NCBI GenBank assembly: GCA_963789885.1
Contig: CAWBNB010000066.1
Coordinates: 5,546 to 69,545, forward strand
DNA length: 64,000 nt
Reading direction: 5' to 3'
Source of the DNA: DATEDA01 sp963789885
Lineage (GTDB): Bacteria > Pseudomonadota > Gammaproteobacteria > Burkholderiales > SG8-39
The notes below the pieces were generated by a model. That model did no database searches and was not told the origin of the DNA. It was given only the letters and a program-made list of their open reading frames with translations. Made by a program: the position numbers and the translations under genes. This document shows, piece by piece, positions 1 to 7,755 of the stretch. Numbering within the stretch: position 1 is the stretch's first letter; the number at the start of each line of letters is the position of its first letter.

Positions 1-504
1 CTCGGCCGACCTCACCGGCGGTCCCTCGCCACCGAGCATGAGACGCAGCCCGGCGATCGAGGCTGATACTCCGATCATGAAGATCACGACTCCGGAGATT
101 TCCGGCGGGAAGATCGGGCGCAGCCGGCTGAGCAGCGGCGCCAGGGCTGCTTCCAAGAAACCGGCAAAGACTGTCATGCCAAACACCAGCGGCAGCCCGC
201 CGACCTTTGCGGCAATCAGTGACGGGCCGAGATAGGTGGCCGTGAACACCGCCGGACACATGAATCCTGACCCGAACGGGCCGAACCGCAGCGCCTGCAG
301 CAACGTCGCAGCGGCAAGTACCAGCATCCCTCCCCCGACGAGCGCGACGACAGCCTGGGTGGGAGTCTCGGCAACCCGAAACACCAGCAGGGGATAAATC
401 AGATTGATTGTGATGAGCCCGACGTGCTGGACACCGGAGAGGACGGTGACGACAGGCGGGGGCGCCTCTTCCAGCCCATGGACGATATCGGGCGGCGTTT
501 TCAT
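1..504 (-). CDS. NCS2-type xanthine/uracil permease, N-terminal part (runs off the window)
   Basis: The 168 codons visible encode the first membrane segments of a nucleobase:cation symporter-2 family permease. It begins MKTPPDIVHGLEEAPPP and has the family signature PLVFGMTVFAGFLEAAL near residue 120. It is a clear paralogue of the permease at 5523-7226: both share the opening (I/L)xxGxEExPPP, QHVG, GSG(F/Y) and PSLxAAxxGGLPLVFGMT. The ATG at 504 overlaps the stop of the RsbW-like kinase gene (ATGA), so the two should be translationally coupled. The substrate cannot be assigned from this part. Whether this copy also carries the C-terminal GHKL-like domain of its paralogue lies outside the window. 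Confidence 0.85.
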   Translation of the reverse strand, partial: MKTPPDIVHGLEEAPPPVVTVLSGVQHVGLITINLIYPLLVFRVAETPTQAVVALVGGGMLVLAAATLLQALRFGPFGSGFMCPAVFTATYLGPSLIAAKVGGLPLVFGMTVFAGFLEAALAPLLSRLRPIFPPEISGVVIFMIGVSASIAGLRLMLGGEGPPVRSAE

Positions 505-923
505 GCCGGCGCGAAGGGAGGAGCGAGGTTGCGCCGCAGACTTAGACGATTGCGATTCCCGGTGCGCTCGTAGCGGACCTCGTCGTTCAGCGTACGAATG
601 AACCGAATGCCGAGCCCGCCGACCGCCCGGCTCGACAGATCAGTGTCGACATCGGCGACTGGCACCGTGAGCGGGTCGAACGGCACGCCATCGTCCTCGA
701 TCACCGCATGCAGCGCGCCATCGGCGACGCGCAGTTGAATGACGATCTCGTGCGTCGCGGTATCGGCATAGCCGTAGGAGATGATGTTGATGAGGACTTC
801 GTCGAGGGAGACCTGAAGATCGGCCAGCACGGTCGACGGCAATCTGTGCGCTGTCGCGAATCGATCTACGCCCTCCTTGACCCGGGCAAGCTCAACGCGC
901 TCGTTGGTGATCCGCAGCCTCAC
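501..923 (-). CDS. RsbW-like anti-sigma-factor serine kinase / GHKL ATPase
   Basis: This 140-residue protein has the single-domain GHKL ATPase layout of anti-sigma kinases such as RsbW and SpoIIAB. An N box lies at about residues 40-50 (LDEVLINIISY, with the Glu and Asn expected for Mg-ATP). A G1 box follows at 76-84 (EDDGVPFDP) and a short G2-like GGLGIRF at 102-108. Proteins of this family phosphorylate an STAS-domain antagonist and bind a sigma factor or other target. The start overlaps the stop of the phosphatase gene upstream and the stop overlaps the permease start, a tightly coupled arrangement. No sigma factor gene is adjacent, so its target may be non-canonical. The family call is firm; the target is unknown. 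Confidence 0.88.
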   Translation of the reverse strand: MRLRITNERVELARVKEGVDRFATAHRLPSTVLADLQVSLDEVLINIISYGYADTATHEIVIQLRVADGALHAVIEDDGVPFDPLTVPVADVDTDLSSRAVGGLGIRFIRTLNDEVRYERTGNRNRLSLRRNLAPPFAPA

Positions 924-2146
924 AGCTCGAACCGGACGATGGAAAGATCATCTTCGAGCGGCCCCGGTCCATGCAGCGCGCGCAACGTGTGGACGAGCTG
1001 GTCCAGCCCCGTACTGCCCGACTGGCAGAATTGCGCGAACACCTCGAGAAACTCGTCGAACTCGAGCATCGATCCGTCCGGCGTCCGGATCTCGAACACC
1101 CCGTCCGTCATCAGGAACAACTGTGCGTCGGGCGGCACTTGACATTCGTGCTGGGCAAACGTCGTCCCCGATAGCACGCCAAGGATCGGCTCTTTGCCAC
1201 GCAGCTGCTCGATCTGCGCGGCGCTGCGCGTGCCGTGGCGCACGAGCAACGCCGGTGGATGTCCGGCGCTTGCATACGTGAGGCGCCGCGTTCCTTTATC
1301 GAACACGCCGTACCAGATCGTGAAGAACAGGTTGTTCTGGTTTTCCATCAGGTACGCTTGATTGAGCGCGCCGAGGACTGCGGCAGGCGCACGGAGATCG
1401 GTGTTTGGGAGGGCCTCCGACCGTAGGGTGTTGGCCGCCGCGGCGGACATCAGTGCCGCGCCCACGCCATGCCCGCTGACATCGAGTACATAGAGCGCCA
1501 AGTGTTCGTCGTCTATCCAGTGGTAGCCGAATGAATCGCCACCGAGCTCCGTCGAGGGAATGAAGAGCCAGTCGGCCGTGAGCGGCGGACCGACCACCGG
1601 CGGCGGCAGGATCGAGCGCACGTAATTCGCGGCCTCTTCCAGCTCTTCGACAAGACGCTGATTGGTCGACAACAGCTCGGCGCGGGATTCCTCGAGCTCC
1701 CGGTAGGTGCGCTTCAGGTCCAGGTTTGCGGCCTCGAGCTCGTCGATGAGCTGCGCCTCGCGCTCGGAAAGGAGCGTCATGTCGTACGCCTTCTGCTGCA
1801 CGCGCTGCGTCGCGTCGCGCTCGCCGGTGCTGTCGATCAGCACGACCCACACCCGGTCGGTGGCGGCGAACAAGTGCAGATCCGCTGCACGCCCGGCGGT
1901 GGTCTGGACATGCTGCAGCCGGAATGGCGATGCGGCGGGCGGGAGCAGCCCTTCGAGAAAGCAGACTTGCTCGGGCGCCGGCTGCCCGCTCCGGAGGGCA
2001 TCGAGCCCGTGCGCGGCAAGTGCGCCGCCCGCGGCAACCAGGGTCTGCGCCGAGTCGATGGCCAGCCACGCGATCGGCCGTTCGCCAAAGACGAATCGAT
2101 GCAAGTACTCGGCGACCTCGAGCGGTACGGCAGGTGCGGGCGTCAT
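920..2146 (-). CDS. SpoIIE/RsbU-type PP2C serine phosphatase
   Basis: The C-terminal half of this 408-residue protein is a SpoIIE-type PPM phosphatase. Metal-binding motifs are visible at GGDSFGY, DVSGHGVGAALMSA, LMTDGVFE and the terminal EDDLSIVRFEL. It is preceded by a predicted coiled coil rich in Glu, Leu and Arg (about residues 125-185, LLSEREAQLIDELEAANLDLK). An N-terminal region of about 120 residues may be a PAS-like sensor, but I cannot assign it. Such enzymes dephosphorylate STAS antagonists and so reverse an RsbW-type kinase. The kinase gene overlaps its 3' end by 4 bases and an STAS protein lies at 7253-7603, which completes the set of parts for a partner switch. Confidence 0.9.
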   Translation of the reverse strand: MTPAPAVPLEVAEYLHRFVFGERPIAWLAIDSAQTLVAAGGALAAHGLDALRSGQPAPEQVCFLEGLLPPAASPFRLQHVQTTAGRAADLHLFAATDRVWVVLIDSTGERDATQRVQQKAYDMTLLSEREAQLIDELEAANLDLKRTYRELEESRAELLSTNQRLVEELEEAANYVRSILPPPVVGPPLTADWLFIPSTELGGDSFGYHWIDDEHLALYVLDVSGHGVGAALMSAAAANTLRSEALPNTDLRAPAAVLGALNQAYLMENQNNLFFTIWYGVFDKGTRRLTYASAGHPPALLVRHGTRSAAQIEQLRGKEPILGVLSGTTFAQHECQVPPDAQLFLMTDGVFEIRTPDGSMLEFDEFLEVFAQFCQSGSTGLDQLVHTLRALHGPGPLEDDLSIVRFEL

Positions 2147-2194
2147 TCTCTAGAATCCGCAGATCGATCTGCGCAATGCAGCGAAATCCGCGGA

Positions 2195-2707
2195 CTACCG
2201 CGTCTGATGCGAGACCATCACGCGCTCGGCAAGGGCCTGAAAAGCCTCTTCCACACCTTCCCCGGAGCGTGCGCTGGTCAGCTGCACGTTCCAGCCGGCC
2301 CACTCCAGCGCGGCAATGTGTTCCTCGGACACCGCCCAGAGGCTTTGCAAGTCGCGCTTGTTGAGAAGCACGACGAACGGCAACTTGCCGACTTCGGCTT
2401 CCACGCGCTGTTGAATCGACTGGGCCACGTCGACGGTGCCGGGACGCGTTCCGTCCACCACGAGCAAGTAACCGGCGGCGCCCCGTACGTAGCTCGTGCG
2501 CACCTGCGAAATATCGTCCTCCCCCGCGATATCCCAGAGGATGAGGCTTACCTCGGAGCCGCCCACGGTCACCATCCTCTTGTCGATCTTGACGCCGACA
2601 GTCGTGAGGTACCGATCCGAAAAGATGCTGTCGACGTAGCGGCGCACGAGACTGGTCTTGCCGACGGCGAACGCACCGAGCATGCAGATTTTCTTTTGCA
2701 GGGCCAT
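2195..2707 (-). CDS. Small Ras/Rab-like GTPase (bacterial MglA/Rup-type)
   Basis: A 170-residue stand-alone small GTPase. Visible motifs are the P loop GAFAVGKTS (residues 11-19), a switch I Thr in YLTTVGVKI, switch II WDIAGEDD, the base-recognition motif NKRD (about 117-120) and TSAR (about 144). The usual DTAGQ motif is altered to DIAGE, so the catalytic Gln of Ras is replaced by Glu. That predicts slow intrinsic hydrolysis and dependence on a partner. No MglB or Roadblock gene is nearby. It is 11 bases downstream of the OmpA-ended membrane protein gene and 48 bases upstream of the phosphatase, in one apparent operon. The role is unknown. I infer that it acts as a switch at the membrane with the two proteins encoded upstream. 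Confidence 0.9.
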   Translation of the reverse strand: MALQKKICMLGAFAVGKTSLVRRYVDSIFSDRYLTTVGVKIDKRMVTVGGSEVSLILWDIAGEDDISQVRTSYVRGAAGYLLVVDGTRPGTVDVAQSIQQRVEAEVGKLPFVVLLNKRDLQSLWAVSEEHIAALEWAGWNVQLTSARSGEGVEEAFQALAERVMVSHQTR

Positions 2708-2718
2708 CGCCTGAGAGC

Positions 2719-4575
2719 TTACTCGCTGATCCGGACGGTGAACGACACCCGACGGTCCCGCGACGGATCATGCGCGGCGACTTCGTCCTGGGTTGGCTCC
2801 ATCGTCCCGGCGCCCCGCACCGACAAAAGATCCGGATCGATGCCTTTGGTGCGCAGTAGCGAACGAACCACTTCCGCCCGGCCGAGGCTGAGTGCGAGAT
2901 TCGGCGTGTCTTTGCCGGTTGCGTCCGCGTGGCCGATGATCGTGGCCCGCATCGATAGACCGAGGCTGCGCGTGAGCGTAGCGAGTGCGCGCAGCTCCGC
3001 GGCCACGCTGTCCACGATCGCGTCCTGACCCGGCGCGGGCCGCGGCGCATCGGTATCGAAACGGACGAGACGCGCCTCGATGCTAGCGCGCAGTCGCTCT
3101 ACCTCGGTCATGTCGACGTCCTTCACTCCGGACAGATCCAGATCCAGCGCTCCGGAGGGCACTAGACGGCTCACCGCGCGCGCCTTCTCGATCCAGTGTC
3201 GCGGTGCAGACCCGTACGCGCGGACGGTCTCGCCCTCGAGCCGAAGCTCGACGCTTTGCAGCGGGTCGAGGCTCGCTTGCACTCGTCGAAAGACGAACGC
3301 AGGATGGAGTGCCTGATACGGGCTCCAGCTGCCAACCACCTTCGCTGGCGCCAGCGCAAATCCGTCGAGTAGCGCCTCAGGCCGGACCGCCAATGGATCG
3401 CGCAGGCCGGTGACGTGCAACATTCCATCGCGGCGCTCCGCACCCGTGACGACGATGCCTGGCTCAGCCTGCAGGCGCCGCAGGTAACCCGCCCATTGAG
3501 CGTCTTCCTGATGCCGCTCATACCATGCGTACGCACCCCAAACGACGAGCGCAAGCAGCGCAAAGAGGAGCAGCCAAAGGATCGCCGAGGTGCGCCGATC
3601 ACCGGGCTTCGCCTGCTGGAGAAGGCAATCGGCCAGCTGATCGCGCAAGCCGGGAAACGCCGCGGTGTCACCGTCGAAGTTCGTGAGCGCGTGATGGCGC
3701 TCGACATGGATTTGCGCCAACGTGCTCTCGAACAGCGTGCGGAGGCTTTCGGGTGGCTTGCCGCGGATGACCGCCGCGAGGAACGCATGGGGGCCGTCGC
3801 TCCGCCAGATCAGCAGCTCGCCAAGGCGCATCGCATCGACTTCGTCTCCAGCGCTCTCGGCGAAGGAATCGCGGACGAAATCCTGGATCGCGCTCAGCAT
3901 GCCGGAAATGAGTTGCGGGTCTCGGCTCGCCGCGGGGTCGGCGGCGACATGCTCGATCAGCAGGCCGCTCTCCTTGTGGATCAGAAAGAGGTGCTCCACG
4001 CGATAGACGAGCGTGTGCTTGAGCACGACCGCGGCAAAGGGGGTGCCGGTGCGCCACGCTTCGAGCCGCCATTTGAGGCCGCGCCAGGAGAAGCTCGCCT
4101 TCAGCGCCTCGTTCAGCGATTGCAGCATGCTCTCGATCGCCTCGCCGATCGAGCGGCGGATCGCGGGCGCCATGAGGGGCGACAGGATGTTCACCAGCGT
4201 CCGCGGGTCGCGGCGGATCGACGATTCGGCGGCGCGTTCGACTGTCGGCGCGAGGACGTGGCCCAATCGCTCGTCGCGTGCCGCCGCCTGCAGGATCGCG
4301 GACGGCAGGATCTGGCTCACGGCTTCGGCCAGCTGCTCAGGGTCATCGAGACGGCGCGCGAGACGCGCAAGCAGTGCCTGCTCACGGCCCAGGAGAATCG
4401 TCCGCAGTTCTGCAAGGCGCGGATCCGCGGGCAACAGGCTCGGGACCTTGGCTGCGAGGTCTTTATTGATCGCCCGCGCCAGCTCAAACAGCAGAGCGGC
4501 GAGCCGCTTGCGGTCGATCCCGGCTTGATCGGACTCGGAATCGAACCCTTCGACGGCGGGCTCGGGCGTACTCAT
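2719..4575 (-). CDS. Membrane protein with large N-terminal domain and C-terminal OmpA/MotB domain
   Basis: The ATG at 4575 is preferred over one 51 bases upstream because GAGG sits about 7 bases before it. The product is about 618 residues. It has a helical N-terminal region, then a segment that looks like a sensor fold (VEHLFLIHKESGLLIEHV about 190-210, LISGMLSAIQDFVRDSF). A single membrane helix follows near residues 329-350 (ILWLLLFALLALVVWGAYAW). The C-terminal OmpA-like domain (about 500-617) retains GHADATGKD, LSLGRAEVV and RDRRVSF. The large N-terminal half should be cytoplasmic and the OmpA domain periplasmic, touching peptidoglycan. The N-terminus (DRKRLAALLFELARAINKDL) matches the C-terminus of the upstream coiled-coil protein, suggesting a shared binding element. 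Its place just before a small GTPase gene suggests it is the GTPase's membrane partner (inference). Confidence 0.82.
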   Translation of the reverse strand: MSTPEPAVEGFDSESDQAGIDRKRLAALLFELARAINKDLAAKVPSLLPADPRLAELRTILLGREQALLARLARRLDDPEQLAEAVSQILPSAILQAAARDERLGHVLAPTVERAAESSIRRDPRTLVNILSPLMAPAIRRSIGEAIESMLQSLNEALKASFSWRGLKWRLEAWRTGTPFAAVVLKHTLVYRVEHLFLIHKESGLLIEHVAADPAASRDPQLISGMLSAIQDFVRDSFAESAGDEVDAMRLGELLIWRSDGPHAFLAAVIRGKPPESLRTLFESTLAQIHVERHHALTNFDGDTAAFPGLRDQLADCLLQQAKPGDRRTSAILWLLLFALLALVVWGAYAWYERHQEDAQWAGYLRRLQAEPGIVVTGAERRDGMLHVTGLRDPLAVRPEALLDGFALAPAKVVGSWSPYQALHPAFVFRRVQASLDPLQSVELRLEGETVRAYGSAPRHWIEKARAVSRLVPSGALDLDLSGVKDVDMTEVERLRASIEARLVRFDTDAPRPAPGQDAIVDSVAAELRALATLTRSLGLSMRATIIGHADATGKDTPNLALSLGRAEVVRSLLRTKGIDPDLLSVRGAGTMEPTQDEVAAHDPSRDRRVSFTVRISE

Positions 4576-4653
4576 CCTCCGACCTCGGATGCCATCCCGC
4601 GGTGACCCCAGCGTGGCCCAGTCCACGGCGCGAATCGACCCCGCTGGGCGGGC

Positions 4654-5286
4654 TCAACCGTGATCGTTGCTACTGCTCTTGCCGAATCCCTTCGAAGCAA
4701 CATCTTGATTCAGGCATTTCGCGATCTCGACAAACAGCCCGGCGAGCAGGTTACGATCGGTCTTCACGCCGGAGAGCTCGGCAAACATCTTCTCCACGTT
4801 CGCGCGCGTATCGTCGTTGCGGCGTTTCAACTCGTCGCGCAGCCCTTGCGTCTCCTTGGTGATGCGCTCGATGAAGTCGCGCTCGAACTGGCTGAGTTGA
4901 TCGGAGAGTTGGCCGATGCGTTTCTCCAGGCTTTGCGCGTGCTCGCGCAGACTGCGCTCGAGCTCTTTGTCGCCGTCGGATCGCAGCTCTTTCTCCTGGA
5001 CCATCTGGTTAGCGACGGAATCGAGCTGTTTCTTGAGCGAAGTTTCGACCGCGCCCATCAGGCGCGTCGTCTCCGATTCAAGATCGCGCAGCCTCTGCTG
5101 GAAACGTTCGTCGATCTGCGAGAAGCGGCGATCGTAGTCCTGCATCTGGTTGCCAAACAGGATGTCGCGAATCTTGTCCACGCTGACCGCATCCGCGCCG
5201 GGTGCGCCGACACTCGGCAGGACGGCGGGCCCGGATTTCATGGGGATCGAGTCGATTCCGACGTTGGCGTTACTGGCTGCAGACAT
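4654..5286 (-). CDS. Coiled-coil protein, first gene of the GTPase/partner-switch operon
   Basis: A 210-residue hydrophilic protein with no signal peptide or membrane helix. Residues about 50-165 are strongly heptad-like and charged (YDRRFSQIDERFQQRLRDLE, LERSLREHAQSLEKRIGQLS), predicting a long coiled coil. The end (DRNLLAGLFVEIAKCLNQDV) closely resembles the N-terminus of the OmpA-ended protein encoded next. A strong Shine-Dalgarno GGAGGT lies 8 bases before the ATG (5295-5300). It is first in the minus-strand run after a 236-base gap, so a promoter should lie at 5287-5522. I do not recognise a named family. A scaffold or adaptor for the GTPase system is an inference from position and structure. 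Confidence 0.75.
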   Translation of the reverse strand: MSAASNANVGIDSIPMKSGPAVLPSVGAPGADAVSVDKIRDILFGNQMQDYDRRFSQIDERFQQRLRDLESETTRLMGAVETSLKKQLDSVANQMVQEKELRSDGDKELERSLREHAQSLEKRIGQLSDQLSQFERDFIERITKETQGLRDELKRRNDDTRANVEKMFAELSGVKTDRNLLAGLFVEIAKCLNQDVASKGFGKSSSNDHG

Positions 5287-5522
5287 GATTTGCCACCTCC
5301 ACGTGACTATGGACAGGGTGAGTTCACCTCAAAACGGAGTCAGGAATCTGGTCCCGCCTCGGGCAAGATCGGACTGAGCGTTCATGCGGCTGCCGCGGCA
5401 GGCGGTTCCACGGCGAGCAAACGGCGCAGGTACGGCACCTGCCCGAGCGTCGCGCACTCGCCTTCCTCCACATAATGTAATCGATCTCTTCGGTATTGTG
5501 GCACACGGCGTCGGCTCGCCAA

Positions 5523-7226
5523 TCAGTGGTCGAAGTGGAAATGGATTGCGGCCCGCCCGTCCTTGCGCGTCGACTGGGCGCGGTCGGCGTTGCGACGGAG
5601 CATGAAGCCCGCCAGCCGGCGTGCGCCGTCCTCGTCCTCGCGGATCTCGCGCTCGGTCGGACGCGAGTCGGGCAGCTCCAGAAGCTCGCCGTCGTAGCCG
5701 ACGTGCACGTCCAGATTGAACTCGTCGAACGAGGCGTCGATGGTGAGCCGACCCTTAGGAGGGCAATTCTCGATCACCGCCTCGCTCAACTGTGTCACGC
5801 CGAAGACCGCACGCCGGATGATGTCCGGGCGCGCGCCCCAGCTCTTCCCGCGCTCGGTGAAGAAATCCTCGATCGCCCTCGAGTAGTCGCCGGCGGGATC
5901 GAGCGAGAGTCTCACCTTCTGCCGCACACCGAGCCGGAAGAGCAGGTTCAGCCCGAACGCAAGCACGGTGCCCGTCACCAGCGCCGAGCCGAGCAGCGGC
6001 CGGAGGCCCGAAGGCGCGGCGGTCACGGCGTCGGGGAACATGAGGACCGCGAGCGCGGCCGACACCGAGACGCCGATGACCAGCGACTTGCGCGCGTCGA
6101 GCATCCGCGACGTGATGATCTGCATCCCCCCGATCAGGATGAAGCAGGCGATGAAGATCAGCGCGCCAGCTACGACGGCCGCGGGGGTCGCGACCAGCAC
6201 CGCGGTGAACTTCGGCAGAAAGGCGAGGACGATGACGATCGCGCCGATCGCGTACGCGATTCTGCGGCTCGCCACACCGGTGGCGATGATCACGCCGACG
6301 CTCGCGGAAAGGGTCGACAACCCGCAGGAGCCGAGCGCGCCCGACGTCGAGGCGGCGAGGCCGTCAGTGAGGGTCCCGCGGGCAATGGAGCGGAGATCCG
6401 GCCGCACCCATTCCGAGTCGTTGAATCGCTGGAAGATCGTCACGTTGGCGCTGGTGTTGAGCGCCGCGGCAACGCCGGCCACCGCGAACGGCACCATCAT
6501 CGCCGCATCGAACGACCACGCGACGTGATCGAACCGCGGCATGGCGAGGAGCGACATCTCGCCGATCGCAGCAAGCTCCCCCGCGGATCCGAGCCCCAAC
6601 CACACGGCGAGGAGGTACCCGGCAACGAGCCCGATCAGCGCGCAGAACATCCGCAGCATGCCCTTCGTCCACAGGTTGAGTCCTACCATCACGGCGAGGG
6701 TGAAGCCGGCCGCGACCCAGTCTAGGCGGGCAGCTGGCTCGCCATCGTGCCCCGCCATCAGGTAGCGGATCCCGACCGCCGCGGTCACCAGGCCGGTTAA
6801 AAGCACGACGAGCCCGGACAACTCGGGCGGGAGGTACGGGCGCAGGGGGCGCCAGACGCGCGAGAGACCGACTTCAACCAGGCCGGAGAAGATCGTCATG
6901 CCGAACACGAGCGGCAGGCCGCCAGCCTGAGCGGCGGCCAGCGACGGCCCGAGATACACCGCCTGGAAACCGGTCGGCGCGAGATAGCCGCTGCCGATCG
7001 GTCCTTTCGCGCGCGCCTGTGCAATGGTCGCCAGGCCCAACGCGAGCATGCCCGCGCTCAGGATCTGCGCCGCGATCGCCGGTGAGGCCCCCGCCGCACG
7101 GGCGATGAGGAGCGGGAAGACCATCACGAGGGCGAGCACCCCGACGTGCTGCAGGGCTGCGAGCCACAACACCGACGGCGGCGGGACCTCCTCGACGCCG
7201 TACGCGAGATCAGCAGGCTTCTTCAC
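5523..7226 (-). CDS. NCS2-type permease fused to a C-terminal RsbW-like (degenerate GHKL) domain
   Basis: The GTG at 7226 is chosen because VKKPADLAYGVEEVPPP aligns with the start of the paralogue at 504; longer starts give an unrelated tail. Residues 1 to about 440 form a xanthine/uracil-type permease with about 12-14 hydrophobic segments and the motif PLVFGMTIFSGLVEVGL. The last 125 residues are hydrophilic and align by eye with the RsbW-like kinase at 501-923. An N-box-like TQLSEAVIENC keeps the Glu and Asn, and a G1-like DGELLELPD follows, but no clear G2 glycines are seen. It may bind an STAS protein or nucleotide without kinase activity. It lies 27 bases after the STAS gene. Substrate unknown. 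Confidence 0.82.
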   Translation of the reverse strand: MKKPADLAYGVEEVPPPSVLWLAALQHVGVLALVMVFPLLIARAAGASPAIAAQILSAGMLALGLATIAQARAKGPIGSGYLAPTGFQAVYLGPSLAAAQAGGLPLVFGMTIFSGLVEVGLSRVWRPLRPYLPPELSGLVVLLTGLVTAAVGIRYLMAGHDGEPAARLDWVAAGFTLAVMVGLNLWTKGMLRMFCALIGLVAGYLLAVWLGLGSAGELAAIGEMSLLAMPRFDHVAWSFDAAMMVPFAVAGVAAALNTSANVTIFQRFNDSEWVRPDLRSIARGTLTDGLAASTSGALGSCGLSTLSASVGVIIATGVASRRIAYAIGAIVIVLAFLPKFTAVLVATPAAVVAGALIFIACFILIGGMQIITSRMLDARKSLVIGVSVSAALAVLMFPDAVTAAPSGLRPLLGSALVTGTVLAFGLNLLFRLGVRQKVRLSLDPAGDYSRAIEDFFTERGKSWGARPDIIRRAVFGVTQLSEAVIENCPPKGRLTIDASFDEFNLDVHVGYDGELLELPDSRPTEREIREDEDGARRLAGFMLRRNADRAQSTRKDGRAAIHFHFDH

Positions 7227-7252
7227 GCTTGCGCCGTTGCGGGGGCGCGCAG

Positions 7253-7603
7253 CTACTCCGCCCGCAGCTTCGCGATGCACGCCTCGCGCGTCGGGCAGAT
7301 CTGGAAAGCCGTCCCGAAGGCCGAGATCTCGAAGAGGCGCTGGACCTCCCCCGCCACCCCGCACAGCGCGAGCGCCCCCTCTGGCTCCGCAGCGAGCTTG
7401 CCCCCGATCAGGAGCGCGCCAAACCCGGCACTCGAAATGTACGCGATATTGGCGAGGTCAATGACGACACGCTTTGCGCCGGACTGGATCAACGCGCGGA
7501 CCCGGTCGCCGAACTCCTTTGCTGTGACGCTGTCGATCCGGCCTTTCGACTCGACCGCCGAGACGCCTTCGCACTGCACGACCAGGATTTCCATCCCTGC
7601 CAT
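7253..7603 (-). CDS. STAS-domain anti-sigma-factor antagonist (RsbV/SpoIIAA type)
   Basis: A 116-residue single STAS domain. The signature DLANIAYISSAGFGALL (about residues 58-74) carries the serine that RsbW-type kinases phosphorylate in this family, and GRIDS near residue 20 is typical of the first strand. The protein is the expected substrate for the kinase at 501-923 and the phosphatase at 920-2146. It starts 15 bases after the stop of a truncated upstream gene and ends 27 bases before the permease-GHKL fusion gene. A second in-frame ATG (7594) is possible. The STAS call is firm; the pairing with the kinase and phosphatase is inferred from proximity. Confidence 0.92.
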   Translation of the reverse strand: MAGMEILVVQCEGVSAVESKGRIDSVTAKEFGDRVRALIQSGAKRVVIDLANIAYISSAGFGALLIGGKLAAEPEGALALCGVAGEVQRLFEISAFGTAFQICPTREACIAKLRAE

Positions 7604-7618
7604 CCTACTAGACTCTTG

Positions 7619-7755
7619 TTAAGAGGCGCGAGGCACGCGCCTGTTGAAGCGCAACCGCTTCCGGTTCCCGCGGCGCTTTTCGACCCGCGCGACGACCGCG
7701 CCGCCCTGGAGCGCGATGCTAAGCCAAATCTCGTGACCGCTTTCAGTCGGGCCCG
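7619..7755 (-). pseudogene. 3' remnant of a gene truncated by the adjacent insertion sequence
   Basis: An open frame of 45 codons ends with TAA at 7619, 15 bases before the STAS start, the spacing of an operon neighbour. It reads TGPTESGHEIWLSIALQGGA, then VVARVEKRRGNRKRLRFNRR and a short tail. It begins exactly at the left end of the IS. The last part (EKRRGNRKRLRF) faintly resembles the C-terminus of the RsbW-like kinase (ERTGNRNRLSL), but that is too little for a family call. I could not recognise the 5' part beyond the right end of the IS. I infer that the insertion removed the first gene of the STAS operon. Confidence 0.5.

Noticed and set aside
4660..5475. Plus-strand open frame of 271 codons opposite the coiled-coil gene
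   Set aside because: It mirrors the heptad coding of the minus-strand gene, which has a strong ribosome-binding site and operon context.
5324..5506. Possible 60-residue protein in the gap before the coiled-coil gene
   Set aside because: Arg/Cys-rich composition, no ribosome-binding site and no recognisable feature; the region more likely holds the promoter.
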